Assembly: GCF_022669015.1 (NCBI RefSeq)
Contig: NZ_JAKKSL010000002.1
Location: forward strand, 248,001-312,000
Origin: Colwellia maritima
GTDB lineage: Bacteria; Pseudomonadota; Gammaproteobacteria; Enterobacterales; Alteromonadaceae
DNA length: 64,000 nt
Direction: 5' to 3'
This document shows positions 20,376 to 29,997 of this stretch, in pieces (within the stretch, counting starts at the first letter, position 1; every line of letters starts with the position of its first letter). The translations under genes and the position numbers were made by a program. The notes below the pieces were generated by a model. The model was not told the origin of the DNA, made no database searches, and saw only the letters and a program-made list of their open reading frames with translations.

Positions 20376-21233
20376 TTAATTTGCAATCAATCCTAATGAT
20401 TTACGATATAAAGCAGGCGTTGTACCCATCATTTTTTTAAATCGCCGATGAAAAAAAGCCATATTATTGTAGCCACATAAAAAAGCGATATCTTCAACTT
20501 GTTTGTCACTGTTTCTCAGTAAAATACAGGCTTTACTGATACGAAGTTCATTAAGATAAGCGGTAAATGTTTTTTGAAATGTTTTCCTGAAAAACTTTGA
20601 AAATGAAGAAGGTGTTAAGTAAGTTATGCTAGCTAAATCAGCGGCGGAAATCTGATTTTGATAGTTATTCTCAACAAAATCTATTAACTTATCAATACGT
20701 TTAGACACTTGGTGATTGATAGCAAAATCCGCTTCATGACTAATTGTTTCGGTGTCGTAAGCCGAGAGTGTGTGTAAAAGATCGACAAAATGCCATAAGC
20801 GTTCAAACGGCTGAAGTTGATTGAGAGACTTTATTTTATCTATTACGTTAGCCGCTGCTTTAGTGCTAAATAATACCCCTTTATGGCTTTGGTTTAATAA
20901 ATAAGCAATGGCATGAAATTCAGGATGCTCTAACCAGTTTTCGCCTAATAAATTTTCATCCCATTGAATAAATACAGATTCTACCGTTTCGCCTTTAATT
21001 GTTTCATTTCGCCAACAATGAGGTAAATTTTGCCCAACAAGCACTAATTCGCCTTCACAAAAATTTCTAATAGTATTCCCTATATATAAAATACCTGTAC
21101 CTTTTGTGATATATGTCAACTCCCATTGTGGATGATAATGCCACGGCGAATTAAACTGTAACCCTTCATGTTTAGCACAATGAAAAGAGTGCCTAAAGTC
21201 TTGTGTGATTTGTTCTAGAACCGCTTTCATCAA
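20376..21233 (-). CDS. AraC-family regulator with cupin domain (second)
   Basis: A 285-residue AraC regulator with the same layout: cupin (SPWHYHPQWELTYITKGTG, LVLVGQNLPHCWR) and C-terminal double HTH (LASITYLTPSSFSKFFRK, IAFLCGYNNMAFFHRRFKK). It is divergent from the PfkB kinase operon across a 150-base spacer, so that operon is its likely target. Start at 21233 or at the adjacent second Met. The two AraC genes converge, each facing one half of the catabolic island, which suggests that the two operons respond to the same or successive sugar metabolites. Confidence 0.92.
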   Translation of the reverse strand: MMKAVLEQITQDFRHSFHCAKHEGLQFNSPWHYHPQWELTYITKGTGILYIGNTIRNFCEGELVLVGQNLPHCWRNETIKGETVESVFIQWDENLLGENWLEHPEFHAIAYLLNQSHKGVLFSTKAAANVIDKIKSLNQLQPFERLWHFVDLLHTLSAYDTETISHEADFAINHQVSKRIDKLIDFVENNYQNQISAADLASITYLTPSSFSKFFRKTFQKTFTAYLNELRISKACILLRNSDKQVEDIAFLCGYNNMAFFHRRFKKMMGTTPALYRKSLGLIAN

Positions 21234-21396
21234 GTTTTATTCTGTTTGAATTATGCTTTTTATTAAAGCTAATTTAAGTCAATTAGTCAATTTATTGAAT
21301 AGGGCAAAATAGTACATGTTTACCCAAAATAAGTGTTTATAAAGAAATAGCTTTTTATTTTATTGTTATAACCAGTATTTAACGGTGGGAAAAGCA

Positions 21397-22302
21397 ATGA
21401 AACGCAAAGTTATTGTTTCAGGGTTAAATGTTGTTGATTTACTCATAACATTACCTAAAGAAATAAATATTGGTGGTAAACAACAAGTTGATGATTTAAT
21501 TATTCAAGGTGGCGCCCCTGCAGGTAATGCTGCTAGCGTTATGGCGCAGCTTGGTTTGCAAACGTCATTTATTGGCTATTACGGTGAAAGTACCCTAAAT
21601 AAAATTGCGTTAGGTGAACTTGAGCGCTGTAATGTTGACACGTCATTAATGATTAGAAATGAAAATCATGATCCTGCGGTTGCGTTGGTAGAAGTTAATC
21701 CAATCAATGGTGAACGAACCGTTTTCTATTCTTTAAACAATTATCAAGCACTCGAAAAGGAAGATATTAACAATGATCTTCTTGACAATACTCAGCCGGT
21801 TTTTGTCGATGGTTATGATATTGAAGGCAATATTGCCTTGCTTACCTTGGCTAAAGAAAGAAATATTCCTACCGTTTTAGATATAGAAACAGGGGAAAGA
21901 GCGCAGCTAATAGAGATGCTTGCTTTAGGAAGCCACTGTATTTTACCCCTAGAAGGCGCGCAGTTTATTGCCCAAAGCCATGATATGAATGTGTGCTTTG
22001 AATATTTGGCAAGCATTACCTCTGGGCAAATTATCATTACCGATGGTGGTAATGGTAGTTGGGCCAACACACCACAAGGTATTCATCATCAAGCTGCGTT
22101 TAAAACAAATGTAGTTGACACCACAGGTTGCGGTGATGCTTTTCATGGCGCGTACGCGTTTGCACTTTTATCTGGCAGAGATTTACCTGCACGTATGCAG
22201 TTTGCATCAGCTTATGCCTCAATTGTTGCTCAATACCTTGGTGGCCGTACGTTTCACCCAAGCGAAGAGCAAGTTGTTAATTTTATCAATTCTAATTATT
22301 AG
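21397..22302 (+). CDS. PfkB-family sugar kinase
   Basis: A 301-residue ribokinase/PfkB-family kinase. The N-terminal GGxxxN-like region is IQGGAPAGNAASVMAQLG and the C-terminal signature is VDTTGCGDAFHGAYAFAL with the catalytic Asp and anion hole. I prefer ATG 21397 because GGTGGGA lies upstream; a GTG at 21385 is in frame. First gene of a rightward operon with an isomerase and a class II aldolase; 8 bases separate it from the isomerase. By position it should phosphorylate the ketose made by the isomerase, at C1 if the aldolase is to release unphosphorylated glyceraldehyde, or at C6 if it makes glyceraldehyde 3-phosphate. Substrate not readable from sequence. Confidence 0.92.
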   Translation: MKRKVIVSGLNVVDLLITLPKEINIGGKQQVDDLIIQGGAPAGNAASVMAQLGLQTSFIGYYGESTLNKIALGELERCNVDTSLMIRNENHDPAVALVEVNPINGERTVFYSLNNYQALEKEDINNDLLDNTQPVFVDGYDIEGNIALLTLAKERNIPTVLDIETGERAQLIEMLALGSHCILPLEGAQFIAQSHDMNVCFEYLASITSGQIIITDGGNGSWANTPQGIHHQAAFKTNVVDTTGCGDAFHGAYAFALLSGRDLPARMQFASAYASIVAQYLGGRTFHPSEEQVVNFINSNY

Positions 22303-22310
22303 GACTCATT

Positions 22311-23819
22311 ATGACCGTAGATTTTTTATCACGAAAGGGCGTTGTTGAAGATGAAATGAACGCACTGATTGCTGCGCCGAAAAAAGAAAACAAGTACCCA
22401 TTGGTTTAATTGGTATTGGTTTTGAAATGCATTTTGACTGGGCAAAAGCAAAAGAGAGTTTTACCGAAGCTGTGAGCGAAACAACGCAATTGATACCAAA
22501 AAACGCTCAGCTGCTACATGGCACAACGCCAGTTCAAACTAAAGACGACATCTTAGCGATGCTAAATGATTATAAAGCGGTAGGCGTAAAAGGGATCATT
22601 ATCTATCAAGCCTCTTATATTGCGGGTGATTTAGCATTAGCTATTGCTACATGGCTTCGCGAAAACGACATGCCGATACTAAGTTGGTCACATACGGAAG
22701 TAACGGGGGGAAATTTAACGGCGAACCGTTTTTGTGGGCAAAACTTTTTATTGAATATTTTATCCTCTATGCAAATTAAATATTCTTGGATTTTTGCTGA
22801 CTTAGGATCTGACGAGTTAAAAACACAGTTAAATCGTTTTGCGAGAGTAGTTTGCGCGAAAGCAGAAATGAAATATTCTAAATTGTTAATGATCGGCGGT
22901 ATGCGAGTACCCGGTTTTTACGATTGTGAACTCAATGAAATGTCAATTGCCAGACACTTTGGTTTGGATATTGAGCGTATTGATATTGAAACTATATGGC
23001 AATACAGCAAAAAATTTGATGCTGAGCAAGTGAATCCTGTGGTACAGAAACTGATCAATTCGCCAAGCTGTACTCAATGTCAGGTTAACGACAATGAACT
23101 ATTTTTATCGGTTCGACTGGGCGGCAATTGCCGATTATACGCGTGTTAATGGTTACCTTGGCGTTGCACTAAAAAACTGGCCTGAATTGTTCGAGCGTTA
23201 TGGTATTGCCGGCGATGGTGCAGGTGGTTTGGTACAAGATTTAGGTATTCCTGTTGCCGATGAGTCGGATATGGGCGGCTTATTAACCATGGTTACTTTT
23301 AACGAGTTATGCCAAGGGAAAAGCTTACCTACCTTAATGGATATGTCTTATTTAGATCCCAAAGGCGACAAAGTAGGTATGTGGCATTGCGGTGGTTCAG
23401 CCACTAAATTGATTAAAGAGGGTAGCCAATTTCAAGTACGTAATCACAGTATTTTAGATAATTACGATGAAGATACCTCGTGCGGTATGTTGTTTGAATT
23501 TTTACAAGAGTTAGGGCCAGTAACGATTGCCAAATACCAATACCCGCACGCCTCATCTATTTTAGCGTTTGAAGGCGATATTGTTGAATCGACCATGCGC
23601 TTTAGAGGTTGTTATGGTGAAGTTCAACCTAAAGATACGGATACCCGTTCAATTATCAACACCGTATTAAGTTCAGGCCTTGACCATCATTGGATTGTTG
23701 GTCGAGGGTATTTTATGGAAGATTTACATGAATTTAACCACTGGATTGGGGTAACTAAAACCCCGATGATGCCGTCGCAAATTAGCGGACGTAGCGTAAC
23801 TAAAAATATGGATTACTAG
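22311..23819 (+). CDS. L-fucose-isomerase-like ketol isomerase (two frameshifts)
   Basis: About 502 residues, resembling the L-fucose/L-arabinose isomerase superfamily. The N-terminal part reads PIGLIGIGFEMHFDWAKAKES and the C-terminal half holds ADESDMGGLLTM, LMDMSYLDPKGD, MWHCGGSA and GLDHHWIVGRG, which supply the acidic and His residues expected of a divalent-metal aldose-ketose isomerase. The frame slips in an A-rich run (about 22380-22391) and near a T5 run (about 23095-23105); both joins restore a continuous protein. L-fucose isomerases also act on D-arabinose and on L-galactose, which is L-fucose with a 6-hydroxyl, so L-galactose from agar or porphyran is an attractive substrate. That assignment is inference. 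Confidence 0.8.
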
Positions 23820-23829
23820 GAAAATTATA

Positions 23830-24658
23830 ATGATGAAATTAACTGACTTATTAAAACAATATCGCCGCGAGCATAAATGTTTAGGGGGATTCAATGTCAA
23901 TGATATTTACGATATGCATGCTGTTGTTGATGCGGCTAATATCATGGAACAACCCGTAATGATGATGACATACGGCCCTGTAGTTGAACTAAACTCAACC
24001 TACTTATGTCGTAAAATGGTTGATGGTTTTTTGCCCCAATCTAAACATGGAATTTACCTTCATTTAGATCACTGTACTTCGGTAGATTTATGCAAGCAAG
24101 CAATTGATGACGGATATGATTCAGTCATGATTGATGGCTCACAAGAAAGTTTAAAAAAGAATATTGCCATGACCAAAGAAGTGGTTGAATATGCTCGTAG
24201 TGCAGGCGTGGCAGTAGAAGCTGAAATTGGTAAAATAATGGGACGTGATGTGCAAGTAAACTCTGAAGAGGACTACTTGGCAAGTGTTGCCGATGTTGTC
24301 GCCTTATATGAAGAAGCGGATCCAGACTCTATTGCTGTTGGCATTGGTACGGCTCATGGCTTTACGCCAACAACCCCTAAAATTCATTTTGATCGTCTTA
24401 ACGAAATTGCAAACGCTGTACCAAAGACCGCTTGTTTTACATGGGGGAACTGGCATTCCAGATGCCGATATACAAAAATCAATTCCTATGGGGATCGCCA
24501 AAATAAACGTCGGTACCATAGTACATACTACTTATATGCGTGCTATGTATGAGGAAATAGGAAAAGATATTCAAGGAGCCTATCCTCCGTTTATCATTAA
24601 AAATATTTTACCTGAACTAACTGAAGTGATTTGTTCAAGGTTACGTGCTATTTCTTAA
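23830..24658 (+). CDS. Class II ketose-bisphosphate-type aldolase (one frameshift)
   Basis: About 276 residues of the zinc-dependent class II FBP/tagatose-BP aldolase family. Visible are LGGFNVND, the zinc-binding LHLDHCTS, VMIDGSQ, VEAEIGKI, IGTAHG and, after the frame break near 24430-24440, LVLHGGTGIPDADIQKSI and KINVGT. The break is beside a run of Gs in the sequence coding LHGGTG. Starts at ATG 23830 or 23833, about 10 bases after the isomerase. Should cleave a phosphorylated ketose to DHAP plus an aldehyde, closing the isomerase-kinase-aldolase route of this operon. Confidence 0.88.
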
Positions 24659-24715
24659 GTACTTTTTTCTTAAGTAATATTGGGAACGTGAAATAGAGAT
24701 TTAGTGATAAAACAT

Positions 24716-24755
24716 AAAAGGTGAGCGATAATAGTATCGTACACCTTTTCTTTTA
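24716..24755. terminator. Bidirectional terminator
   Basis: Hairpin AAAAGGTG...CACCTTTT (24716-24723 and 24742-24749), with an inner GCGATA/TATCGT extension and a following CTTTT. It lies between the convergent aldolase and esterase genes. Confidence 0.75.
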
Positions 24756-24783
24756 AGTTTTAATATTTAGATAAATCAAGCAC

Positions 24784-25593
24784 TTAGTTTGAATTGGTTG
24801 TTTCTATTTGATCAAAGAACCAGAGCGTTTTTGCTAAATTATTATGCCAATATGGCCATTCGTGACTGCCGGTTAATGCTTCAAACTTATAGTTAACTCC
24901 AAGGCTGTCGAGTGATTCACATAACAGTAAATTACTTTGAAATAGGTCGTCACTCTCACCGCAATCAAAACGTATTGGCGGTAATGATTTAGCATTTTTA
25001 TCAAACCAAAAATTGAGTTCAGCTTCTTGTTCAAAATCACATTGATAATCTGTTATTGGGTTTTCAATAAATGTTTGCAAATCATCTAATGACGTTACAG
25101 ATGAATGAGCTGAAATACCTTTAAATTTTTCAGGGTATTTTGCCCCTAACCTTAAAGCACCGTATCCGCCCATGGAAAGGCCACAAATGTAGACATTACT
25201 TTGCCGGCTTAACCCGTCAATGTTTTCAATAACGCCATTAATTACATCTTCGACAATCCAAAAGCGCTCAAAGTCTCCATGTTGAGTTAACGGAAGATAC
25301 CCAGAACCCTCCCATAAACTACCGTCAGAAGGCATCACCAGTACAAAATCATTTAAACCTTGTTGCTTTAACTGTTCATATACAAGATGAGCGCCACCGA
25401 GTTCCATCCAGACCCAATGAGCACCATACACACCATGTAATAATACTATAATGGGAGTGTTGTTACTTAGGTGTTTTGAGTGGTAAATAGTGATATTTTC
25501 ACGTTTGCCAAGAAAACTACTATACAAGGTTAATGTTGTTGTATTTTCCTGGGTATAAGCAGAATTAGATTTTTCTACGCGTAAAATTGCCAT
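24784..25593 (-). CDS. Alpha/beta-hydrolase esterase (esterase D / S-formylglutathione hydrolase-like)
   Basis: A 269-residue PF00756-type esterase. The oxyanion region is VLLHGVYGAHWVW, the nucleophile elbow is ICGLSMGGYGALRLG (GxSxG), the acid is in CGESDDLFQ and the His in GSHEWPYW. There is no signal peptide, so it is cytoplasmic. It is the last gene of the P450-ferredoxin-reductase-alcohol dehydrogenase set, 5 bases after the dehydrogenase. Its family includes S-formylglutathione hydrolase, which would complete formaldehyde oxidation to formate. A carbohydrate esterase role is an alternative. Function is assigned by context. Confidence 0.85.
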   Translation of the reverse strand: MAILRVEKSNSAYTQENTTTLTLYSSFLGKRENITIYHSKHLSNNTPIIVLLHGVYGAHWVWMELGGAHLVYEQLKQQGLNDFVLVMPSDGSLWEGSGYLPLTQHGDFERFWIVEDVINGVIENIDGLSRQSNVYICGLSMGGYGALRLGAKYPEKFKGISAHSSVTSLDDLQTFIENPITDYQCDFEQEAELNFWFDKNAKSLPPIRFDCGESDDLFQSNLLLCESLDSLGVNYKFEALTGSHEWPYWHNNLAKTLWFFDQIETTNSN

Positions 25594-25598
25594 AGGAT

Positions 25599-26724
25599 TT
25601 AAGCCTGTTCTTCCGTTGATGAATCAATCACGATCACGCCCTTAGCGATTCGCCCATTTAGCATATCGTCAAATCCGTCAGCAAGGGTTTCTAAGGTATA
25701 GGTTTTCGTGACTAATTCTTCAAGTTTCATGTCGCCGTTGTCATATAATTGAAGAATACGGTCAAAGTCACGGGCAGGGTTACACATGCCATAAAGTGGA
25801 TTGATATAAATTTTATCCCATTCAAACAATTCACAATCAAAATTAATGCGTTGTTCTATACCACTGACTTGAACTGCGGTACCCGCATTACGAATTAGCG
25901 CAAGTGGGGCAGACCCTAATCCGGAATGGCAGTACATTCAAAGGCGTAATCTGCACCACGGCCATTCGTTAATGCGCGCACTTGAGCTTTAACGTTAACA
26001 AAATCAATATCGTCTTTAGTTGAGATTACACCGTGAGTTGCACCAAATGTTTTGGCTTGCTCAATACGATCTTCGTTTAGATCAATAGCAATAATTTTTG
26101 TAGCACCGGATTGTTTTGCTGCTTGAATAACATTTAAACCCACGCCACCACAGCCAATAACACAAACGCTACTTCCAACGCCAACTTTGGCAGCGTTAAC
26201 CACAGAACCCCGCCCGTCATTACCCCACAACCAACGATAGACGCTGCGGTGTAGGGTATTTGACTATGTATTTTTATTGCAGCTTCTGCTTTAACCACAG
26301 CATATTCACACATAGTGCCTAAATGAAAAGAGCGCTCAATGGGGGCTTTGTTATGAATTGTACTTTCGACATGTGCATGTCCGGCTAATTCACAGCCACA
26401 AACGGGAGAGTTCTGCTCGCATATGTGCAAATTACCCTCGTGACATTGAAAGCATTTACCACAGGGGATGGCCCAATTTAAAATAACTTTGTCGCCAATA
26501 GCTAAGTCAGAAACACCTTCACCGATGCTTTCAACAATTCCTGCTCCTTCATGCCCCACAATAAAGGTTTTATCCCAATGCTGAATTGAATCCCAATCTG
26601 TGTGACAAATACCAGAGGCTTTAATTTTAACACGTACCTCGCCAATACCTGGCTTGCCAATATTTACCGTTGTTAATTCAAACTTTCCTTTTCCATTTGA
26701 AATAACTGCTTTTGCTTTTATCAT
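25599..26724 (-). CDS. Zn-dependent alcohol / formaldehyde dehydrogenase-like (two frameshifts)
   Basis: About 375 residues of the medium-chain Zn alcohol dehydrogenase family, class III-like. Catalytic zinc residues appear in SGICHTDWD and VGHEGAG. The structural zinc cysteines are in PCGKCFQCHEGNLHIC. The nucleotide fold is VIGCGGVGLNVIQAAK with DLNEDR after it. Frame breaks occur near 26205-26215 (C-rich) and 25918-25922 (at CCGG); joining gives GVMTG-RGSVVNAAKVG and CTAIP-GLGSAPLALI. Start chosen at 26724; an upstream Met at 26766 adds 14 unlikely residues. In marine bacteria with P450 demethylases, a co-clustered dehydrogenase of this type has been linked to formaldehyde removal, so that role is proposed. 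Confidence 0.87.
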
Positions 26725-26880
26725 TGTAATACACTTCTTGGTATTATATTTTTCTGATTTAATCATTCAATTCTATTAACTACGACTCTGTAGACGACGG
26801 TTGTAAACAAGAATAAAAATGAAAAAACGATCAATATATGCTTTGTTTTAAGAATTTAATAACACTGTTGCCTTATCAAT

Positions 26881-28128
26881 TTATTGACTTAATGTTTCTA
26901 GGCTCAGTGCTATATCGCTATTAGATAATGAATTTTTATTAATTATCATTTGGTTTTTTATTATTTTTGTGCCTAAAACATAGGCTTTAGCATGATTAAT
27001 GGTGTCAACTGAAAGTAATTCTTCATCTTTAAAATACCAGACAGAAAATTTTTCTTCATCATCAGCTTCTTTTCGAACAATTAAATTGTTGTAGCCTGTT
27101 GATAAACCAACAATCTGTAATTTTATGTTGAATTGATCAGACCAAAACCAAGGTAAAGCATCATAACAAGCATCTTGTTTGCATATAGATAAAGCGGCAA
27201 CTTTGGCTTGATCTACCGCATTTTGTACTGACTCTAGTCGCAACCAACAGTTATAATGTTTGTTGTGGTGGTAAGCACAATCGCCAATAGCATAAATGTT
27301 CTGGTGACTTGTTTGGCATTGGTCATTAACTACAATGCCATTATCAATGGTTAATCCCGCTTGTTGAGCTAGCGCTTGATTAACTTTAACGCCAACACCA
27401 ACAATAATTATATCATTTGGGTATTCACTGCCATTTTCACAAACAATTGTTTGAGTATTTTCTGTGGTTTTAATTGCTTGTACATTTTGTTCTGTACTAA
27501 TAGTAACGCCATTATTTTCATGTAATTGGTGAAAAAAAGCTGACATTTCAGGTGAAGTAACACGGGCAAGCAAACGAGGTTCTCGTTCTAGTACGCTAAC
27601 ATCTCCCCCCATTTTTTTTATAGATGCGGCGGTTTCAAGGCCTATATAACCGCCGCCAATAATAACAACACGTTTTTGTTCACTGGCCAGAAAAGCGGAA
27701 CGAATATTTTCGACATCTGCTTGGGTACGTAATGTAAACAGATTCTGAGCAGTGTCGATACCAGTAATGGGCGGAATGAATGGACTAGCACCTGTTGCCA
27801 AAATAAGTTTGTCGTAACTCAGTAAGTCACCGTTTTGTAACGTGATGTTGTTATTACTACTGTCAATTTTACTCACTTGCTTACCTAGCATTAGTGTAAT
27901 ATTGTTTTTTTCATAACTCGCGATGGGTTTTAATAGGGGAGGGGTAACCTCATTACTATTGGCTAAATAAGCTTTTGATAAGGGTGGTCGATGATAAGGA
28001 ACCGCAGGGTCACTATCAATCATAATGATTTCACCTTGCCAACCCTCTTTACGAAGCGCAAAAGCCGCGGTAACACCACTATGGCTAGCACCAATAATAA
28101 TACAGGTTTGAGTAACTGATAATGGCAT
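26881..28128 (-). CDS. NAD(P)H-ferredoxin reductase for the P450
   Basis: Intact FAD-dependent pyridine nucleotide-disulphide-type reductase of about 415 residues, putidaredoxin-reductase class. It shows the FAD loop IIGASHSGVTAAFALR, the PYHRPPLSKAYL segment, the NAD(P) loop VIIGGGYIGLETAASI and the second FAD motif IYAIGDCAYH. I prefer ATG 28128, since AAGGATAAAACA precedes it; ATG 28143 is also in frame. Sits between the 2Fe-2S ferredoxin and the dehydrogenase, and should pass electrons from NAD(P)H to the ferredoxin for the P450. Confidence 0.93.
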   Translation of the reverse strand: MPLSVTQTCIIIGASHSGVTAAFALRKEGWQGEIIMIDSDPAVPYHRPPLSKAYLANSNEVTPPLLKPIASYEKNNITLMLGKQVSKIDSSNNNITLQNGDLLSYDKLILATGASPFIPPITGIDTAQNLFTLRTQADVENIRSAFLASEQKRVVIIGGGYIGLETAASIKKMGGDVSVLEREPRLLARVTSPEMSAFFHQLHENNGVTISTEQNVQAIKTTENTQTIVCENGSEYPNDIIIVGVGVKVNQALAQQAGLTIDNGIVVNDQCQTSHQNIYAIGDCAYHHNKHYNCWLRLESVQNAVDQAKVAALSICKQDACYDALPWFWSDQFNIKLQIVGLSTGYNNLIVRKEADDEEKFSVWYFKDEELLSVDTINHAKAYVLGTKIIKNQMIINKNSLSNSDIALSLETLSQ

Positions 28129-28165
28129 TGTTTTATCCTTCATAGTCTATTTTGGTGGAATAATA

Positions 28166-28474
28166 TTAAACAGCAACGGTTAAAATAATGCCGTCAATTT
28201 CATCAGATACATCTATCTGACAGCATAGTCGACTATATTCGTTAACATTGTCATCAAGGGATAACATATCCTGTTCAATTTCACTTGCCGCACCTATTTT
28301 ATGTTGGTGCTCTGGTGCAACGTAAACATGGCAGGTTGCGCAAGAACAAACCCCACCGCAGTCACCGTCAATACCCTCAATACCATTTTCAACCGCAAGT
28401 TGCATGACTGACCCAGACTCTGCTTCAACAGTGATCTCGTCGTTGCTTTGTGTAATAAATGTAACTTTAGCCAT
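28166..28474 (-). CDS. 2Fe-2S ferredoxin, putidaredoxin type
   Basis: A 102-residue soluble ferredoxin. Cluster ligands are Cys39, Cys45 and Cys48 in GDCGGVCSCATCHVYV, plus Cys85 in LCCQI, the vertebrate-type/adrenodoxin spacing CX5CX2C...C. It lies between the P450 and its reductase, giving a complete class I three-component P450 system in one operon. Confidence 0.95.
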   Translation of the reverse strand: MAKVTFITQSNDEITVEAESGSVMQLAVENGIEGIDGDCGGVCSCATCHVYVAPEHQHKIGAASEIEQDMLSLDDNVNEYSRLCCQIDVSDEIDGIILTVAV

Positions 28475-28535
28475 TGTTTTTCCTTTTTAATTTTAATTGG
28501 TTTATCTTTAACGTTAGTTTTTTACGATGATCTTA

Positions 28536-29693
28536 TTAACGGTTGAATGAAACGTTGAGTGAGTGAAACCCAACCTTACGTTGAAACTGCTGTAAATCTT
28601 CTATGTTTTCTTCTTTATTGATAATATCAATAGAGCTTGTTTTTTCTGATAACGAGCCTATTAAAATGGCAAGTAATTGTCTTGCATGAGTAGCACCTAA
28701 ACAATTATGGGTACTGAAACCAAAACCCACGTGTGGATTTAATTTACGATCAAGCACTACATCATTAGGGGTTTCAAATACAGAAGCATCACGGTTTGCT
28801 GACGCCCAAGACAGTGAAATTCTGCTGTTAGCTTTTGCCGCATGTTCGCATACTTGCGTGTCTTCTGTTACTACTCTACCCATTTGAGTTAATGGAGAGA
28901 AATAGCGCACAAGTTCTTCTACTGCCTTGGTCGTTATTTCGGGTTCTTTCTTCAAGCGTTCTAACGATTCAGGGTGTTCTGCTAAATACGCAACTGTATT
29001 GGTAACCGCATTAATTATTGTGTCTCGACCACCTGCAAACGTTAGACTTAATACACCTTTTACCTCTTCTTTTGTAAGAGGTTTACCATTGACTTCACTT
29101 CCGAGTAAAAATGAATATAAGTCTTCACCTGGCGTAGCAATCGCTTTTTCTATTTGTTCATCTAAATAATCGTAAAGAACGTCGGCTTTATCTTTGTTTA
29201 ATTCTGTGTCTTTACTACGAAAAACATGTGTTCCCCAACTAATCCAAAGTTTAGATTCTTCATAAGGGGTGTTTAATAATAAGGTTAATGCCCGTGATTG
29301 TAGTTTAAGTGAAAAATCTTCGACGACTTCAATAGTATCCAAACTAACCGCTTCATCAATCAGTTCATCAATGATCTTTTTGAGTTTACGTTGGTAGTCA
29401 GCCTGCAGTGGTCGTTTAAACCATGGTTCTATTAATTTTCTATAGGAACCATGTTCCGGTGGATCCAGTTCAAATGGAATTTGGCGTGTATCTCTAATGG
29501 CTGCTTCAGAAGGCACGACGATCCGCCCAACTTCTTCTCCACCAGATTGAAATGTTTTCCAATTATGAGCACATTTGCGTACATCTTTTAAGCCTAAAAC
29601 CATTGTTACTGGATCGTTTTGATCATCAATTGTACTCGTACCCTCGTTTAGTCGAGCTTGTTCGAATGGATCAGGGAAAGTGCTTGTTGTCAT
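28536..29693 (-). CDS. Cytochrome P450, probable 6-O-methyl-D-galactose demethylase
   Basis: Intact 385-residue soluble bacterial P450. It has the oxygen-binding I-helix FAGGRDTIINA, the K-helix ExxR in EELVRYF, and the heme-ligand loop GFGFSTHNCLG with Cys331. The RQIPFELDPPEHGSYRKL segment is typical of soluble class I P450s. It heads an operon with ferredoxin and reductase inside an agar/porphyran locus. Marine bacterial P450s in that setting have been shown to demethylate 6-O-methyl-D-galactose, giving D-galactose and formaldehyde. The exact CYP subfamily and substrate are inferred from context. Confidence 0.92.
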   Translation of the reverse strand: MTTSTFPDPFEQARLNEGTSTIDDQNDPVTMVLGLKDVRKCAHNWKTFQSGGEEVGRIVVPSEAAIRDTRQIPFELDPPEHGSYRKLIEPWFKRPLQADYQRKLKKIIDELIDEAVSLDTIEVVEDFSLKLQSRALTLLLNTPYEESKLWISWGTHVFRSKDTELNKDKADVLYDYLDEQIEKAIATPGEDLYSFLLGSEVNGKPLTKEEVKGVLSLTFAGGRDTIINAVTNTVAYLAEHPESLERLKKEPEITTKAVEELVRYFSPLTQMGRVVTEDTQVCEHAAKANSRISLSWASANRDASVFETPNDVVLDRKLNPHVGFGFSTHNCLGATHARQLLAILIGSLSEKTSSIDIINKEENIEDLQQFQRKVGFHSLNVSFNR

Positions 29694-29997
29694 AAATGCC
29701 TCAATTTATTTAATAGGTTATTTTGTCAATTGTTAACCATGTTACTGCATGTCGGTAGGCTGAAATACAGTATTTTTAGTCAAAAATATCAAATTAATGC
29801 TTTTTCTTACGTTTGTTTCGCAAGTTTTTCAATTTAGTTGATTCAGGTAATAAAATTAGGTGTGCCAATCTGAACAGCACAACGTGAATTAAACTTGATT
29901 ACCGGTTATCGTTTTATAAAAAGATGACGAATTAATTATTTGAACTCGTCATCCATTGTTAATCTTTGCGGATTATTTTTTAAAGATATTTTGGTCG
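29694..29997. other. Intergenic region between SSS symporter and P450 genes
   Basis: About 300 bases with no open frame. It must hold the P450 operon promoter. The near-palindrome ATTGTTAACCAT (29729-29740) lies about 40 bases before the P450 start and resembles both the GntR-type box and the GTTAACCAT element found upstream of other catabolic genes here. Confidence 0.5.

Noticed and set aside
21397-24658. Sulfoquinovose (sulfo-EMP) operon
   Set aside because: Isomerase, kinase and aldolase fit, but no sulfoquinovosidase, sulfolactate exporter or sulfo-specific regulator is present, and a kinase-enolase pair would have no use. Kept as an alternative only.
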